Shown here in pieces: positions 38,001 through 53,000 of a DNA stretch of 64,000 nucleotides. Location of the stretch: contig NMRA01000093.1 in assembly GCA_002633005.1 (NCBI GenBank), forward strand, positions 951,296 through 1,015,295. The letters run 5' to 3'. Source of the stretch: Phoronis australis (lineage: Eukaryota; Phoronida; Phoronidae). The notes beneath the pieces are model-generated. The model did no database searches, was not told the origin of the DNA, and saw nothing but the letters and a program-made list of their open reading frames with translations. The first letter of the stretch is position 1, and every line of letters starts with the position of its first letter. The position numbers and the translations under genes are program-made.

Positions 38001-41000
38001 AATAGCTTAGCAACCTCATAGTTTTACATAGCTTTCCTGATAAATATCCTCTAATCTCAGTCATTACGGAAAGCTACACTGACAAATGGCTTCTACCGAT
38101 AGTCATCATGAAGGAGAATTCCCGGTCAAGTTTTTGTATGAATACTTTTGGCGTATATTGTACTTAAAGGTCCCATAGTTGTCAGGTTGAAGCCCACATC
38201 CAGCAACAAGTGCACTCTTTCAATAAGCTCAGTGATTAGACACTGATCACCATTAGGTAAAAACAGCTCACAGATAGCACTCTCCTTTGTCACGGAGGTA
38301 ACAAAGCACGTTGTTTTCATTGAGTTTTGAAGTCAGTCATTATCTCCACACGTCAGCCGTCGAGGTGTATTGCCATGGAAATATTCACAATGTCAGCTGT
38401 TTTCGGTTAAAAATTAACCCAACAATTTTGCTTTATCCACTAGCTCTGCATTTTCCTGTCTTTGATTGAAGTTGGGAAGGTGAAAAATTTAATACCACTC
38501 ATTAAAATTCATCCAGCTTTCTCCCATCAGAGTTGTAAGCTAGGACGGCACTAATACATCATTGGCATTGGAAGGACAAAAACTGTACAGCCAAAAAAAC
38601 TTGTAAAAAATTAAACAGCAAAGAACACGTGGACCTCCAATGGCAAGAAAACACCAAGCCCCAAAAGTCCTTCGTTGACAGATATTGTGGCATCGTGGGT
38701 TTAGTACAACGAGATTCGCGTGAGTGTCGACCCTATTGCTGACTGAGGACTTGTGACTATAACAAATGATGCTTCTTTCTTCATGTTTTGATCATTTCTT
38801 CAAATCTTTGTAACCTGAGGTACTCAGAAGTTGTTCATGAGGAATACTTTAATGAAACCAAATTCAAATCGGGTACTAACGTCAGACAGCCTGTACACGA
38901 AATGGAGGCAGTCATTACGTTGCAACGCCAGAAATTTGTAACATGCACTACTGCGCATGCGCAAAATCTTGCCAGCAGCCCTCCATAAGAAATACACAAG
39001 AACAGGCTATAATCAGGAGTTTATAAGTGAGGGGAGATAACTACACAATTTGCCGATAGCCTGTAGCGCAGAGTGTATGTTAAGACTTGTTACTGCCAAA
39101 TATCAGCGACATTGGTGAAAATTTTTCCACGTCTCTTGAAGTTTGCCCCGTTCAGGCCTATGTTAAAGATCGTCCGGAAGTCAATATTTGAGCGCATAAC
39201 TCATTCTGAAGTCAAGTTTGTGGCTGAATTCATTTTGCCATCAGATTTGCAGATAGCCTAGGTGACTACCAGGAGTACTCAGAGGTTGCTGATCCAAATT
39301 TCATGCTGTTTTTCGAAAATTTTTCCACGTCTCTTGTGTTCTGAAAATGGATCCACGTACAGTGCTGTGAGATGAAATGTTGCCGATCGCCTGGCTGTCT
39401 TGCAATGGAATTTGCACTTTGTAGATGAGAGATTACGTAGCTCAGAATCGCTAAGAAAGTGTCATGTTCATTTTCTCATCCGGTATGAGTTTAGAAATAC
39501 TTTCGAAGTTTGAAAAACTCGGATTTTATACAGGTTTATGCAGGTTTCGCCTGTGAGTAATTGATACTAGTTAAATCTTCAAATGTTATTTCGGTTTTTT
39601 TGTGATCCACATTACGTTGTCCTTCGTCTTAATTCAATACTGTTACTTAAAAGTGGATTCCGCACTCAAATTTGTATTGGCAAACATCTGAAAATTAATA
39701 AAAACCGCTTTGCCAGCCCGCATAATTAGCCAATTGCAAGCACACGCGACTGCCTGGCCGACGTTCAATTCACTTTTGTTATGGTTATGTGTACAAGTTA
39801 ACAGAGACCTGTGACCCCGATGCCCCAGCTAGCACTGTCATACTGTTAACTAGGGGATTCCAGAAATTCCAGATACTGTTATTGTAAACTTGACAAGTAT
39901 TGCTCTGCAGACTATACATACTGACTTCGAGCTCACGGTACTAGCGCCCAAGCTTCCTGACCTTTAACCTAACTATGCGTTATCATGATTGGTTAGGGAC
40001 ATGGCGCTAAGCGTCACCTAACGGATCAAGAATGTTACAAATTTCTGGCGTTGGACATGGCCAGCCTCGCTTTCATATGCCACAAGAATATATAAACGTG
40101 ATCTTTTTAAGAATGGTCAGCTATTCAGCAAAAAGGAAGTCAATGGAAATGATTGATAAAACTATATGTACTCAACAGACACAAACCATAGATATACAAG
40201 ACCGCAGGCAATCAGAGCCAGCACTATAAAACCACAGATTGGAGCAGCAATGGCCAGCACAGTCTGATCAGTGATCCCACCACCTGAAATGACATGACAT
40301 TTGGTTAATGGCAACAAATTACTAGGAACACTAGCTTTTAGCCTTATTCGTAGAGAAAAGAATGTGGCAGCGTTGACCACATTGTCCTGAACTGCTCATA
40401 AGTACCCTTCACTAAAACCATGACAGAAGTAGTTTATCAATTCTGGCAAATCTAGTGCTTGCAACTCACCACGGCAACTACTGAACAATTACAGTAAAAG
40501 CTGCCTAGCCTCTAAATAACAATGTCCCATTCATGATTACATAATACACAAGACATGTCAAGAACTTCTACACTGCAAACTGACAAGCTGCAACCAAGTA
40601 CATTATCAGAAATGTAACACTGACAGACGAGTGCAAACTGACAGTGTGCCAACATGTTACCTGTTTTTAGGAAGACCAAGTATTTTGTATCTGATCACCT
40701 TGTTCCGAGTCATTTATACAGTAATGTATAAACAGATAGTGGTTTTGCTTTAGAAGGCGGAGGTTAATCACCGCAGTTGCTTTTTTCTTGTTTCTTTATT
40801 AAACATAAAACTTTTAAAAACATGTGGAAATGAAGAGAAAACCATCATACTCGAATACATAATTATGCACAATGCACACTTGTGGTGGGGGTCATATATT
40901 TACAACTCAAAAACAAACTGCCCTCAAAATAAAAGTACCATAGGGGCCCATCTGTTATCAAAATCTTCAAATTTTGGATTATTGTGAATGAAATATTTTT

Positions 41001-44000
41001 CAATTTTGAAATACTCAAAGACTTCCTTTTAAAGTATATCAAATTGGGAGTCATGTTTTTAAGACGCTTTTCCAAAAAACATCTAAATTTGAAAGCTCTA
41101 ACAACCTTCTCACTTTGTTTATGATCCAATCATCAAGTGAAACTCCACAACTGAGTTGACCTATTGGCTACATATACACACTGGCCATTGTAAACACAAC
41201 CAGAGTGACTACCAGCATCCTATCAGTAATTTTCATGTTGACAAAGTTTTCAAGGCTGCCATGTAACTAAGAGCTGACATGGACCAACTCCAAAAGTTAT
41301 TGTGTGAAAGCAGTTAAACCCTTTAAATGAGTGACCAGCAGTGAATTTTTATTTCCAGTACTAACATCGTTTTTCAAATGCAAATTGTCATCTCATAAAC
41401 ATATGGTGACAACACAGATAATTTGGTGACTTGTAAACAATAGATGATGGAAAGCAAAATCTGCTCTTGAGCGCACCAGTGCTGAAAGCATGAATACAGT
41501 ATCAGCAGACTGTTTATGGTCACTGCTGTTCCTGTATTGGTTGAGAGCACCACCAGTGTTTGCTGGGCTGTGCATTCATCTGTGTGGAAGTACAACAGTC
41601 TACTTGCACAATCATGCATGTGACCTACATTTAAATACATGCGCCGTATCAGTGTGGCACTGCTTGGTATCATCATCGGTTTTTCGGTGTGAAGATCGAG
41701 CACGAGTGAGAATTCTGATGTAAGTAATTTGTATTTTGCAACAACAGAAGTACCATAAATGAAATCTCCCAAATAGTAAATTTTAAACAGAAAAATTTAG
41801 AAGTGAAAGAAGAGTGGCAAGGCAGCATTGCGAGTTAACCATGCAGTTTTTTGAAAATCAAATTAAGTTTTTCAGATGACACTTTTATTGTACGATGAGA
41901 AATCGCAAGGCAATGTTATCACTTAGATATACCTTCACCACCTTTCATCGTCTTGTCAATAATGGCTGATGTACAAGTTCTGTCATGAGTGGCATTTCCT
42001 GGTGAAGCTTGCATCTGTTCCCCTGAACATTCTGTCCAGTTCTTGCATGGGTTCTTCAGATTCTTGTCCACTGAGCTGAAGGTACCGTTAGCACACTTCG
42101 TGCAATTTGTGTCTGAGTTTTCCGACCCTGTGAAACAAAACACAACCAACATGGGCCAGTGGGAAATTCACTCTTGTTTTAACCATTTAACAACTTAAGA
42201 TTCAGAACAGCTTTCGTAAAAAGCTAGAAAAATGTAAGCTGGTGACTTTTTGCTAGGGGTAAATTGAATCTTTTACTTCTGGGATTGCTTTCATGAAAGT
42301 GATTTAAGATGAAAAAAAAAAGCAAATTTGGTCCTTCGCTCCAACTCTCCAACATTGCTTGATGAAAGTTTACTCAAACAATTATTGAGTGCATCACATA
42401 GATATTATCTCAGTAACTAACAGTTCTCAGAATTTTTGCACTCTTGCTCAAGTACTATATAAATGATGTTTAAGAAATTATTGTTATGTGGAACAAAACT
42501 AAATTTCAGACTCAAGTCGCAGGTCATAGATTTAATTGCGCAAGAAAGTTCACTTACGTCAGACCTATCATGAAGAACTGTATTTGCTGCGTTAAACAGT
42601 CTCAAAGTGGGACTCAACAAAGTTCACTGGAGAGGTGAAAATATCATTATCCTTTTGTATGCTGTTTTAGTTACATTTCTATGTCAATATTTGGGAACTT
42701 TTCATGCAACACTCCACACGCAGACTTACTCCTGGAATGAGTTGTTGCTAGGTTTGAAGGCTGTCTAGACGCTACTTAAACAAGCACAACTTTCCCCACT
42801 TATGACAACAAACTCTACCATATCAAGGTGGGACAGCTTATTCTAACGGTAACCCATGTGACTTCTGATCACTGCATGTATCCACAAAACTGGGGCATCA
42901 CGTATGTAATTATCAACTGGCAAATTTGCATCAGACATCCAATTGTCATGCATAGGGGGACAACTTGTGCCTTACCCTAGTGAATGGATATATGTGTGTG
43001 TAGAAACTCCATTTAAAAATGGGGTAAGCTGCACATAGTAAAAGTTGTTCTAGGACAGGCAGAGTCCCAATTTACTTTCATTGAACTAATGGTCCAGTTT
43101 TTGATTACATTATTAGAAAATGTCATGAGTCAAAGAAGAGCCCATGAAGGTAAAATGGCAGAAAAAGATTAAATTTGTGGGTAAAGAATGACACAGATAG
43201 GCACAAGATTTAAGGCACTTAGCTCAGTTCTAATTTGGGATGATTTCATGGAATCAGCACTGAAGTCTGGCAAGTTAGACAAGGGCAACGCGAAGTGCTG
43301 AAATCTGCCCACGAATGCACCGCAAATGGTGTGCTTCTAGGGGTGTTTATTTGTATAATAGAAATGGCCACTAGATGGCGCAAAATATGTCAAATCCATC
43401 CAAAACGAGAACATATTATCACTTCTTATAATTGAAAGTTGTTTACCAAATTTCATAAAAATCTTTCAAGGAACTTCAAAGAAACGAAAGAAAATGGAAA
43501 AAATGAAATTGCCAGTAGGCGGCACAGTGTGTGTAGGCCCCGTCTGCAAGTCATCGTCGTCCACTGTCAACTTTATATAAATACACTTCTTAAATTTAAT
43601 TAAAATCTTGCAGTAGGCTTAGGAGATACAGCTATGGTCACTAAAAAAACAGAACTGCCACTAGGACGTGCCACAGTTGTTGAAGTCCACACAAAATCAT
43701 TGTCAATGAGTCCTCCTTGCACAAAGAGCATATGCCCAAATTTTCACAATAATCCTTAAAGTGGTTTGGTTGATGGAGGGTGGACACCAAAGCAGTTTTG
43801 AAAACAGAAAAAATGACCACTAGGTGGCTCATAATGCCTCAAATCCATTCAAAAACGGGAACATGTCATCGTTTCCTTAATAGAAATCTATTAACAACAT
43901 TTCATAAGAATTCATCAAGGAACGTCAGAGATACACAGAAAAACAAAACAAGAGCAACGCAGAGCGTTGAAATCCACCCACAATTGCACCGTATACAGTA

Positions 44001-47000
44001 TCCTTCTAGGGTTGTTTATTGGTACCATAAAGTGGCCAGTAGAGGGCATATATGTAGTATGTTGTACTTTGCAAAAAATGGAAAGGCATGGTCATTGTCT
44101 CCTCAATAGGCTAGGGGCAAAATGTGAGTGATCTTCATAATACAAGCACATCCTATACATCATTTGCTTAAAGCACCACAGAAACATAGAATTAAAAACA
44201 AATTTACCAACATACGAGATTAGCACAGCATTAGAATGCCAGAAACAAATTTCTACTTGGAACTTTTCCTTCATAGTCACGAAGTAACACAAAGTATACA
44301 CCTGAAGACCTATGAAAATACAGAGGTCAATGTAAAATACTAAAATTGCCACTAGAGGCAAATACTAAAATTGCCACTAGAGGCATACCGGTAGTCAGAA
44401 TCATCCTAAAGTCGTCATCGTCCGTTGTCAACATCACATAAATACACTTGCTAAATTTAGTAAAGATCCTGCAAACGGTTTGGGAGATACAGCCATGGGC
44501 GCAAAAAAACAAAACTGCCACTAGGAGGCGCCACAGTAGTCCAAATCGTCTGAAAATCATTGTCAGCTGTCTTCCTTATAGTAAGCACATACACGCCAAT
44601 TTTCACAATCATCCTTTGAGCGGTTTGGTTGATAGAGGGGTGGACGCAAAAATACAGACTCGAAAACAGTAAAAATGGCCACTAGGTGGCGCAAACTATG
44701 TCGAATCCATCTGAAAACAGGAGGATAGCGTCATCTCACTAATAGGTGCCTACATACCAAATTTCATGAAAATCCGTTCAGGACTTTTGAAGATACAAAG
44801 GTAAGCGTAAAAAACTAAAATTGCCACTAGGGGGCACACCGGTAGTCGGATCCGTCCGAAAGTTCGCACATGCCGTCCCATTCATGAATGGAACATATGT
44901 GCCAAATTTCATGCACGTATGTCAAAGGGTTTTGGAGATAAAGCAGCGGACGCCGGACGGACGCTGTCCGGACGGATGGATGCCGTCCGGACGGACGGAG
45001 ATGACGGCATAATGCGTCCATATATAAATATGTGGGCCCATAAAAATTAAATTGCCACTAGGGGGCACAGCATTTGTCGGATCCATCTGAAAGTTGCCGC
45101 CGTCAGTTGTCAACCTCATATAAATACATTTGCTAAATTAAAAAGATCCTGCAATGGGTTTAGCACATACAGCTTTATGGGCGCAAAAAACAAAACTCAG
45201 TATCGCTAGGAAGCGCCACAGTTCTCGAAGTCGTGAGTAAATATCGTCAATCAGACTCAAAAACAGTAAAAATGGCCACTTGGTGGTGCAAAATTCATTG
45301 AATCAGTCCGAAAACAGTAGGATAGCATCATCTCACTAACTGATGACGAGGTGTCAAATTTCATGACAATCTGTTGAGGACCTTAGATGATACTGAGGTA
45401 AACTTAAAAAAATAAAATTGCCACCAGAGAACACACCGGAAGTTGGAGACGTCCAAAATTCGTTATCCATTGTCACCTTCATAGGAACACATCTGCCGAA
45501 TATCATCAAGGAGATAGAGCTGCGGACGCTGGACGCCCAGACAGAGATGACGGCAATATGCACCCACTTGGGCGCATAAAAATAGCACAGGTTAGTACAT
45601 GATTTGGTAAGAGAACTGATAGGGACAGAAAGTGATTACATCACACCCTAAACAAATACTCCAAACTCTAGACAAACAACATAGCGTTGGCCTACTCATT
45701 TACACAAACACACTTTTCAAACTAGTAAAAAACTTAAATCTAAGCTCATGCCACAAATAAGTACATATTAATTAACCAGCGTTTCTGAAACATTTCCCAG
45801 TTTCAACTTTGTTCTGTCCCGGAAAGTAGATTTTTTGCTGTAAACTGACTAGCATCAATTCCATTACCTAACTTCATCACTCCATATCCAGCGTCACATG
45901 AGGTGTGCTTTTTGCACACTTCATATTTGTTGTTCCTGTAAAAGCCATCTGGGCAGCCACACTTCAGGTTCTTCACAATGGTACATGGCTCCTTTTCATC
46001 CTCCCCATATAAAGAATCGCAAGTAAAGTCGCAGCTTGCACACATGGTCGACTGGGTACATGCTGAATTATACTGTCCTTGCGGGCACACCTGACACTCA
46101 GTTTCATCATTGGCATTACAATGACGTTTAACAAAGTGCCCAGGAGGACATTTCTTACATACTGCTTCCGGGTTTGTTTCAAGCACATATGTGCCACAGG
46201 ATGCCTACAAACAGAAAATATAAACTGAGTTAAGATAACCTGCGGTATATAACCATGACTCGATGCCAAAGTTAGGTAATAAAAATATGGAGACATCAGA
46301 GCAGAAGTGGTTCAACAAAGGGGTACAAGAAGCTATCTATATCAAAGCCCCAAAGTTTTCCCATTGTAAGCTGGGTCATTGATAATGCACTATGTAAATG
46401 AGATCTCATGTGACAAAAGTTCACGCTACTAGTACTTAACATAATCCCATCGCAAGAGACAAGACGTCTCCAAGGATCTCTAGGAAAATGTGAACTCAGT
46501 TCAGCAAACAAAGTTCAAGTATTAACAACGCAGTGAGTTAGTATTAAGGCATATGTGTGAATTATTGGAAATTTCCACAAAGTAGACGAATTCCTAACAT
46601 GCCTACTTTAAAGGAGAATGCCACCCAATCTAGTCTTCTTTACCATTTTACTTGGTCGATATCCGCATCACTTCGTATACGGTCGATCTTACCTCCCCGA
46701 GAGGTGTCGGGTTAACGTGTGAGGAAGATGAGAAACGACGCAGCAACATCAGTGGTTCTTCGGCAAAATTAGTGCCGCTATGGTGTGGTGTATCTTTCCC
46801 GTTTCTGCGAACTATGAAGCTGCGAGGTAAGCGGGTGTATCGTTTTTTCGATTTCCTCGAGAGCCCATAATGCTTCGGAAGTGTCTCACGGTAGTGAAGA
46901 ATGAAAAGAACACCGTTAATACCAAGTATGAGGCCGTGAAACTTCTCTGTGACTGTCAGTGGCCTGCACTTACTTGGATTGGTTGTTGATCAGTTTTTGA

Positions 47001-50000
47001 TTATGGAGAATTGTAGTTGGCCATGAAAACATAAACAAAAAGGCGTGAGATCATAACGTTTTATGTAACCTGTTTGATGACTGACTCGTTCGTTAGGCTT
47101 TTGTTTGCTCCTCCGGGTGTAGGATGTTTTCCCCACTTCTTTTTCACAGCCCTAAAAAACGTCATAAGCACACCTTTTTTAGATGTGTTGCAAAATCAGG
47201 ATGGTCCATGAGACACATCTGTGCTTCTCCAAGAATTCGTTTCACTTGCGGAATTTTGTAGCAGCAAAGGCAAGCGTCAGTCGTTCCATTATCGTGCAAG
47301 TATCTCAACTCACTGACACCATGTCAAGTTCATACGTTTTTCAGAACTATTCATATGTTCCGTTGTCTGTGCACCCTAAACAATGATTATATCAAACTAT
47401 AACAAAGTCTGTCTCATTAGATACATTTTGTACTGCCTTGGAGTGTTTGCGAGACTAAGTGCAAAGGTTTTGAGAAGCCAGCAACAAACCAGCTAATTGA
47501 CCAGGCACCGAGGCCGTGTGAGCGCACGCTAATTCAGGGTTTGCTGACAAAAAGCTGTTGTGAAACAATTACTCGATTTCATATTCTATGGTCAGATGTA
47601 AGGGGGATCTTTATTTAGATATTCATATACATTATTCGAATCATTGTTACCCTACAACTTTTGCCCAGACAGTTCTGTGGAAGGGTAACCTGACTTCACG
47701 GCCCCTGACGAGCTAGTAAGTTGATTTGCAGTTTTCCGGGTAATTCACCAAAATAATCAGCATTCACATTTTTTCTTTGGCTCACTAGTATAGTCTTTTT
47801 GTGACTGGAAGTTTAGTTTCCAGTTCGGCTGGTTGATGTTCGTGATGTCTTCAATCACCGTTATTAGGGAGGACGTTTTTTTTTTTTTTTTTTACAANTA
47901 CCCACGAGTCATACATTTTTGAAAAGCCCTTGGTGTGAGAAATAAAATGGAGCAAAAATCAGAAAAATTGGATGAGTGGTTAACGAGAAAATTGCCGTTG
48001 AAACGCGACGATTATGCGTAAAATATCTGCCTTTTTACATAATTTTGTAAAAAATAAAAGAATATACATGTGCTGCATATAAAAAGATTCGTCTCATTGT
48101 GTCAAACATGGTGGTGTGTATTATATAAAATTTGGATCGATTTCTACAGAGATATTGCTGTTTAAGTGTGTTGTTAGCATATAGAACAGGCTCATCATAT
48201 TTGATGAAAACAATGAAATACACAGCTTAAAAGGTAAAGAGCAAAGACATCACATCAGCTCAGAAATAAATACATTCTGAGCTACAAGGAAATTTCACAT
48301 CAAATCACAAGATCACATTGGTGGATTTGGGGGGTAAGGGGGCCTGGCCCGTGGCCCCACTAAAACTCACATATTTCATTTGGCAGTTTGAGGGTGCAAA
48401 TATCTTACGGGTAAAATCCTGCGTAATACTCTGTCAGCAATGATGTGTTGCCCATGTAGTAGTATTCAGGGGCAGATCTAGGATTTTTAGATAGGAGGGG
48501 GGTCCTATCTAAAAATCCTAGATCTGCCCCTGAATACTACTACATGGGCAACACATCATTGCTGACAGTGACAGGGGGCTGGGGGAGGCTTATAGCTCCC
48601 CCACTTTTTTCAGTGCTGGGTGCCACCCATGTACTATTAGATCGCGTCGTGGCAAAAAACATCAGAAAGTAGACAAAAGACCATTTGGGAAAACAAATCA
48701 TTCTTAACATGAAGGATTTCATCATTTACGCATTAAAAACTTTGTAACAACTTTATTTCGAATGGTGAACTTGCGATGCCATTGAACTTCAACGTAGCCA
48801 CTGGTGGCGCTGACATGCGGCCACTTAGTGAACTAACGACTGCTGTTTGAAAAGTGCCAATGCGCAGCAGTTTGACAGAATTTCTAAAAATGAAATAACT
48901 ACCAGTTAAAAGAGTGATAAATTCCTCATCTAAAAATTGGGGGGGCATATTGCGTAAATGGAAAAATATCAATCTCTCGACCGACCAAAATTAGGCCTTC
49001 CGGACGATCGAAAACTCGCCATGAAAACTTGGCCTTGACTTCCAGAAAACAACTTGAGGAGATGCGCACGCATCTAAACTACATCCTGTCCAAATTTCAT
49101 GTTTGTAATTGAGAGTATAATGCTATTTTGAATAGGAGGAACAAGAGGTACTTTTTCGAAAGTTGATCGCACGGCGGAAAATCGTGCGCTAAAAAAGCTT
49201 ACAAAAAATGATTTATCAGCGATAATTTGAGACAAAAAGATTACAAACTTACAAATAAAGACTAAGGTAACGATTTATAACACAAAATTATCTTATAGTT
49301 AACTTTGAAGTCTGAAATTGGGTAATTTACCGACGTGGGTTTTACACGGAGGCAGATATGGAGCACCGTAACCTACTTATTGATTGTCCTCCCTACCGTT
49401 ATGGGCCTGATTGGGTTCCGCTAGCCGCTGGCCGGGATAGCAAGTATTTTGAGTGTTTTAACACACAAGAACTAAAAGAACTAAAAAAAAGTCTAAAATT
49501 ACAACAAGCAGCTATGTTTTCCTGTCTATATTTCACGGAAGATTAATTTGAATTTATCATCAAAACACCCCAAACTCCCGCAACCAACCTTGCGGTAAAT
49601 TGGCTTACCAATTTTGTAGGCTACGGTATGTTTAAATACCTAACAACAGCAATGCGGAGCATTGAAATGTGCCCACGGATGCACCGCAAATGGTGTGCTT
49701 CAAGGGGTGTTTATTTGGACGGTACATAAAAATAGCCACTAGGTGACGCGAAATACGTTGAATCCATCTGAAAACTGGTACGTGTCATCAAAGCTATTTG
49801 CCAAATTTCATAAAAATCCGTCAAGGAACATCTGAGAAACCGAGGAAAACATTTGAACAAATAAAAATGCCAGTAGGAAGCTATAGGTGCAAAAAAACAA
49901 CTGCCACTATGAGGCGCCACAGTATATGAAGTCGTCAGAAAATCATCGTAAGACTTCCTCTTCACATTAGGAACATACATCCCAATTTCCACAAAAATCC

Positions 50001-53000
50001 TTAGAGTGGTTTGGTTGACAGAGGGGCAGACGCCAAATGACAAGACTCTGAAACAGTAAAAATGCCCACTAGGTAGCGCAAAATATCCCGAATCAAACCG
50101 AAAACCAGAGAATAGTGTCAGCTCACTAGTAGATACCTATCTGCAAAACTTTATGAAAATCCATTGAGGACCTTTGAAGATACAGAGGTAAAATTAAAAA
50201 TAAAATTGCCACTAGGTGGCACACCAGTAATCCGATGCATCCAAAAGTAGCCATCGTTTGTTGTCAAGTAGATATAAATACACTTGCTAAATTTAATAAA
50301 GATCCTGCTGAGAGTTTAGGAGATAATAGCCATGGGCGTAAAAAAACTGCCACTAGGAGGCGCCACATTTGTCAAGTTCGTCGGACAATCATCTGAGAGT
50401 CAGCCCTCCTCTTCACATTAAGAATATTTATGCCAATTTCCCCAATCATCCATAGAGTGATTTGGTTGACAAAGGAGCAGATGCCAAAAATGACTCGAAA
50501 ACAGTAAAAATGGCCATTAGGTGGTGCAAATTCCACGAATTCAACAAAAACCGAAAGATAACGTCACCTCTGTAATAGATGCTTATCAGCCAAACTTTAT
50601 AAAAATCCGTTGACCACCTTTGAAGATAAAGAGGTAAACGTAAAAAACTAAAATTGCTAATAGGGGGCACACCGGTCGTCCAGTCCGTCCCAAAGTCATC
50701 GTTCTCTGTTGAAAACTTTATATAAATACTCCAGCAAAATTCAATAAAGATTCTGTACAGCGTTTAGGAGATGCAGCCAAGAGCGCAAAACTGCCACTAG
50801 GAGGTGCCACAGTTGCTGTCTGAAAATCATCGTCAGCCACTCTCTTCACAGTAAGAACATAATATGCCAATTTTCAAAATCCTCCCCAAAGCGGTTTGGT
50901 TGATAGAAGGACGGGACGCCAAAAACAGACTCAAAAACAGTAAAAATGGCCACTAGGTGACGCAAAGTACCTCGAATCCGTCCGAAAAGGAAATGATGGC
51001 ATCATCTTACTAATACATGCATAACTGCCAAATTTTAGGAAAATCCGTTGAAGACCTCCAAAGATACAGAGGTAAGGGTAAAAAAACTAAAATTGTCTGT
51101 GGGGGGACACCTGTAGTTGAAGAGTTCCGAAATTCGTCATCACCTGTCGTCATCTTCATAGGAACACATCTGCCAAATCTCATCAAGATCCTGTGAAGGG
51201 TTTAGGTACAGCTGTGGACGCCGGACGAAGAATGCCCAGACAGAGATGACGGCAATATGCGACCACTCCGGGGGTGCATAAAAATCCTTAACAGCCAAAT
51301 AAAATAACACCGTTGTTTAATAACTGTTAGTATTTGTAAGGGTTTTACATCACATTTTGATGATTCATTGGTGTAAAACAATCAATTCAACCTATAAGCT
51401 GACACCAGTGAGCTTTAATTGTTTTGAACTGCTGAAAAGACTGCACTTGAACCTCTGACATTATTGGTTAATTTCAACACCTTCGTCTGCCGTCAGGTAA
51501 AACAGCTGTACTTGCTGTTATCGAGTGGAACTACTCTATCTAAATTGATACAAAATAGGTTGTTTTTGGGTGTCACTCTCCTTTAATAAACATGGTGGGT
51601 AGCAATACCTTCTTGCAGCAGAGATGCTTAAATCACTAATTTCATATCAAAAATACCAAAAAAACCAACCACACCATTGAAGCTGTCAAATTCAGGCCCG
51701 TAGCCAGGGGGTTCGAGGGGTTTTATCAAACCACCCACGAAGAAGGCCTAGCCCCAGCCTATCTTATGGACAACAACAAAATTGTTACAGCTACTGGCAC
51801 AACCAACTACAATGATAACGGAGTTAGTAATAATTTTGAATTTACTTCTGATTTAAAGCGCTTTACATAATCATCCGGCCATACTTGGCCAACTTCAGAC
51901 GACAGAAGCGCACAGATGACTAGAGGAGCCTCAACGGCATTGAACACACATGGTGGTTACACCGTAGTGTAAAAAGGGAGTTTAGAAGTAAATGTCTAAA
52001 CCTTAAGTTAAGCTAAATAACGCTAAGCTCCCAAAAAGTAGTTCGGTGTGAATGCCTTAAAACCGAACAAGAAACGAAACAGCAAAAAAACAGGTTTCTT
52101 ATCTGATATTGCTTGCTAGCATAGTATGGTAAAGGGCAGGCATTTTCAAATTTGGAATTGAAAGTGTTCATCAAATACAGGTATGGTTTTCATCCAGTGT
52201 CTCCTTTGATTGTGGATTGACACGTATGCGTGTACGTGTTCCATACTTTTAAATACAATAGAAACCGACGGTAAGTTCACTATAGGCAGCCCTCCGTCGT
52301 TGCTCAAAAACCAGACATTCAACTATAACAGTGTTTTCTTGTATTGAGAAAACACCTACGAGGATGTTCACATTTTGGGGGAAAAGTAGATATAGACCCA
52401 ATAAAAATTTGTTCAATGAAGATAGACTTATCTTGTTAATACTGTCAATTATGCACAGCCTCACAGACTTCATACGAGCAACTAACTTGCATTACATCCA
52501 AGTTCTAATTCACCCCCTTGCACACATTCGCTAGTAAGACCGAGCTCAGAGGAGTAGGAGACACCTTTGTGCAATGTTCGATAGCCGCAGCCAGTGAAGG
52601 CCGGATTCAAACCCAGGTATCCCAAACAGGAATCCCGACCTCAAACCGCTGAGCCACACAGTTCAATACTCTGATACGGTAGTCTGCTAATGATTTAAAC
52701 AGCACGTTTCTGCAATACTTGTAGTCAGCAGTTGTGGAAATCACAACATGTTATAGCATAGAGATTAGCTGTAGTTAACTGTTTTTGTGTAAATTTGCCT
52801 CCCGGACATTCACGGACATAAGTGTTCTATAACTTTTTACCTTACTCATTTCCGTAGCGATTTGTTTTATAACGAGGATGTTGTATTGTCTACTCAATAG
52901 ATGGTGATACCAGTCACATCGCCATGACTAGATGTTTATTCATTGCTATTAGTAGAATAATTAAGAGTTTGAATACATCGTTCTTTGTTCGTCGAAACAC

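Larger units (their letters stand above)
46612..51582 (-). mobile_element. TTAA-flanked DNA transposon, split by two insertions
   Basis: The terminal inverted repeats AGGAGAATGCCACCCAA (46612-46628) and AGGAGAGTGACACCCAA (reverse strand, ending at 51582) match at 15 of 17 bases. TTAA flanks both ends (46608-46611, 51583-51586). Three pieces (46612-47880, about 49395-49644, 51286-51582) align, inverted and in order, with the uninterrupted relative at about 57795-59484. The two gaps between them are therefore later insertions: copy D of the HINE-like family, and a 1.5-kb block. A plus-strand broken frame near 46790-46960 (PLWCGVSFPFLR..., then MLRKCLTVVKNEK in another frame) resembles the better frame of the relative. 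Confidence 0.8.

Noticed and set aside
38126-38320. 64-codon minus-strand ORF with a plausible-looking composition
   Set aside because: No recognised domain, and it is not needed by the TNFR-like exon chain, which joins in phase without it.
47878-47900. Poly-T run with an N, possibly a retroposed poly-A tail in antisense
   Set aside because: No retrogene or SINE body is visible next to it. A simple homopolymer with a base-call problem is enough.
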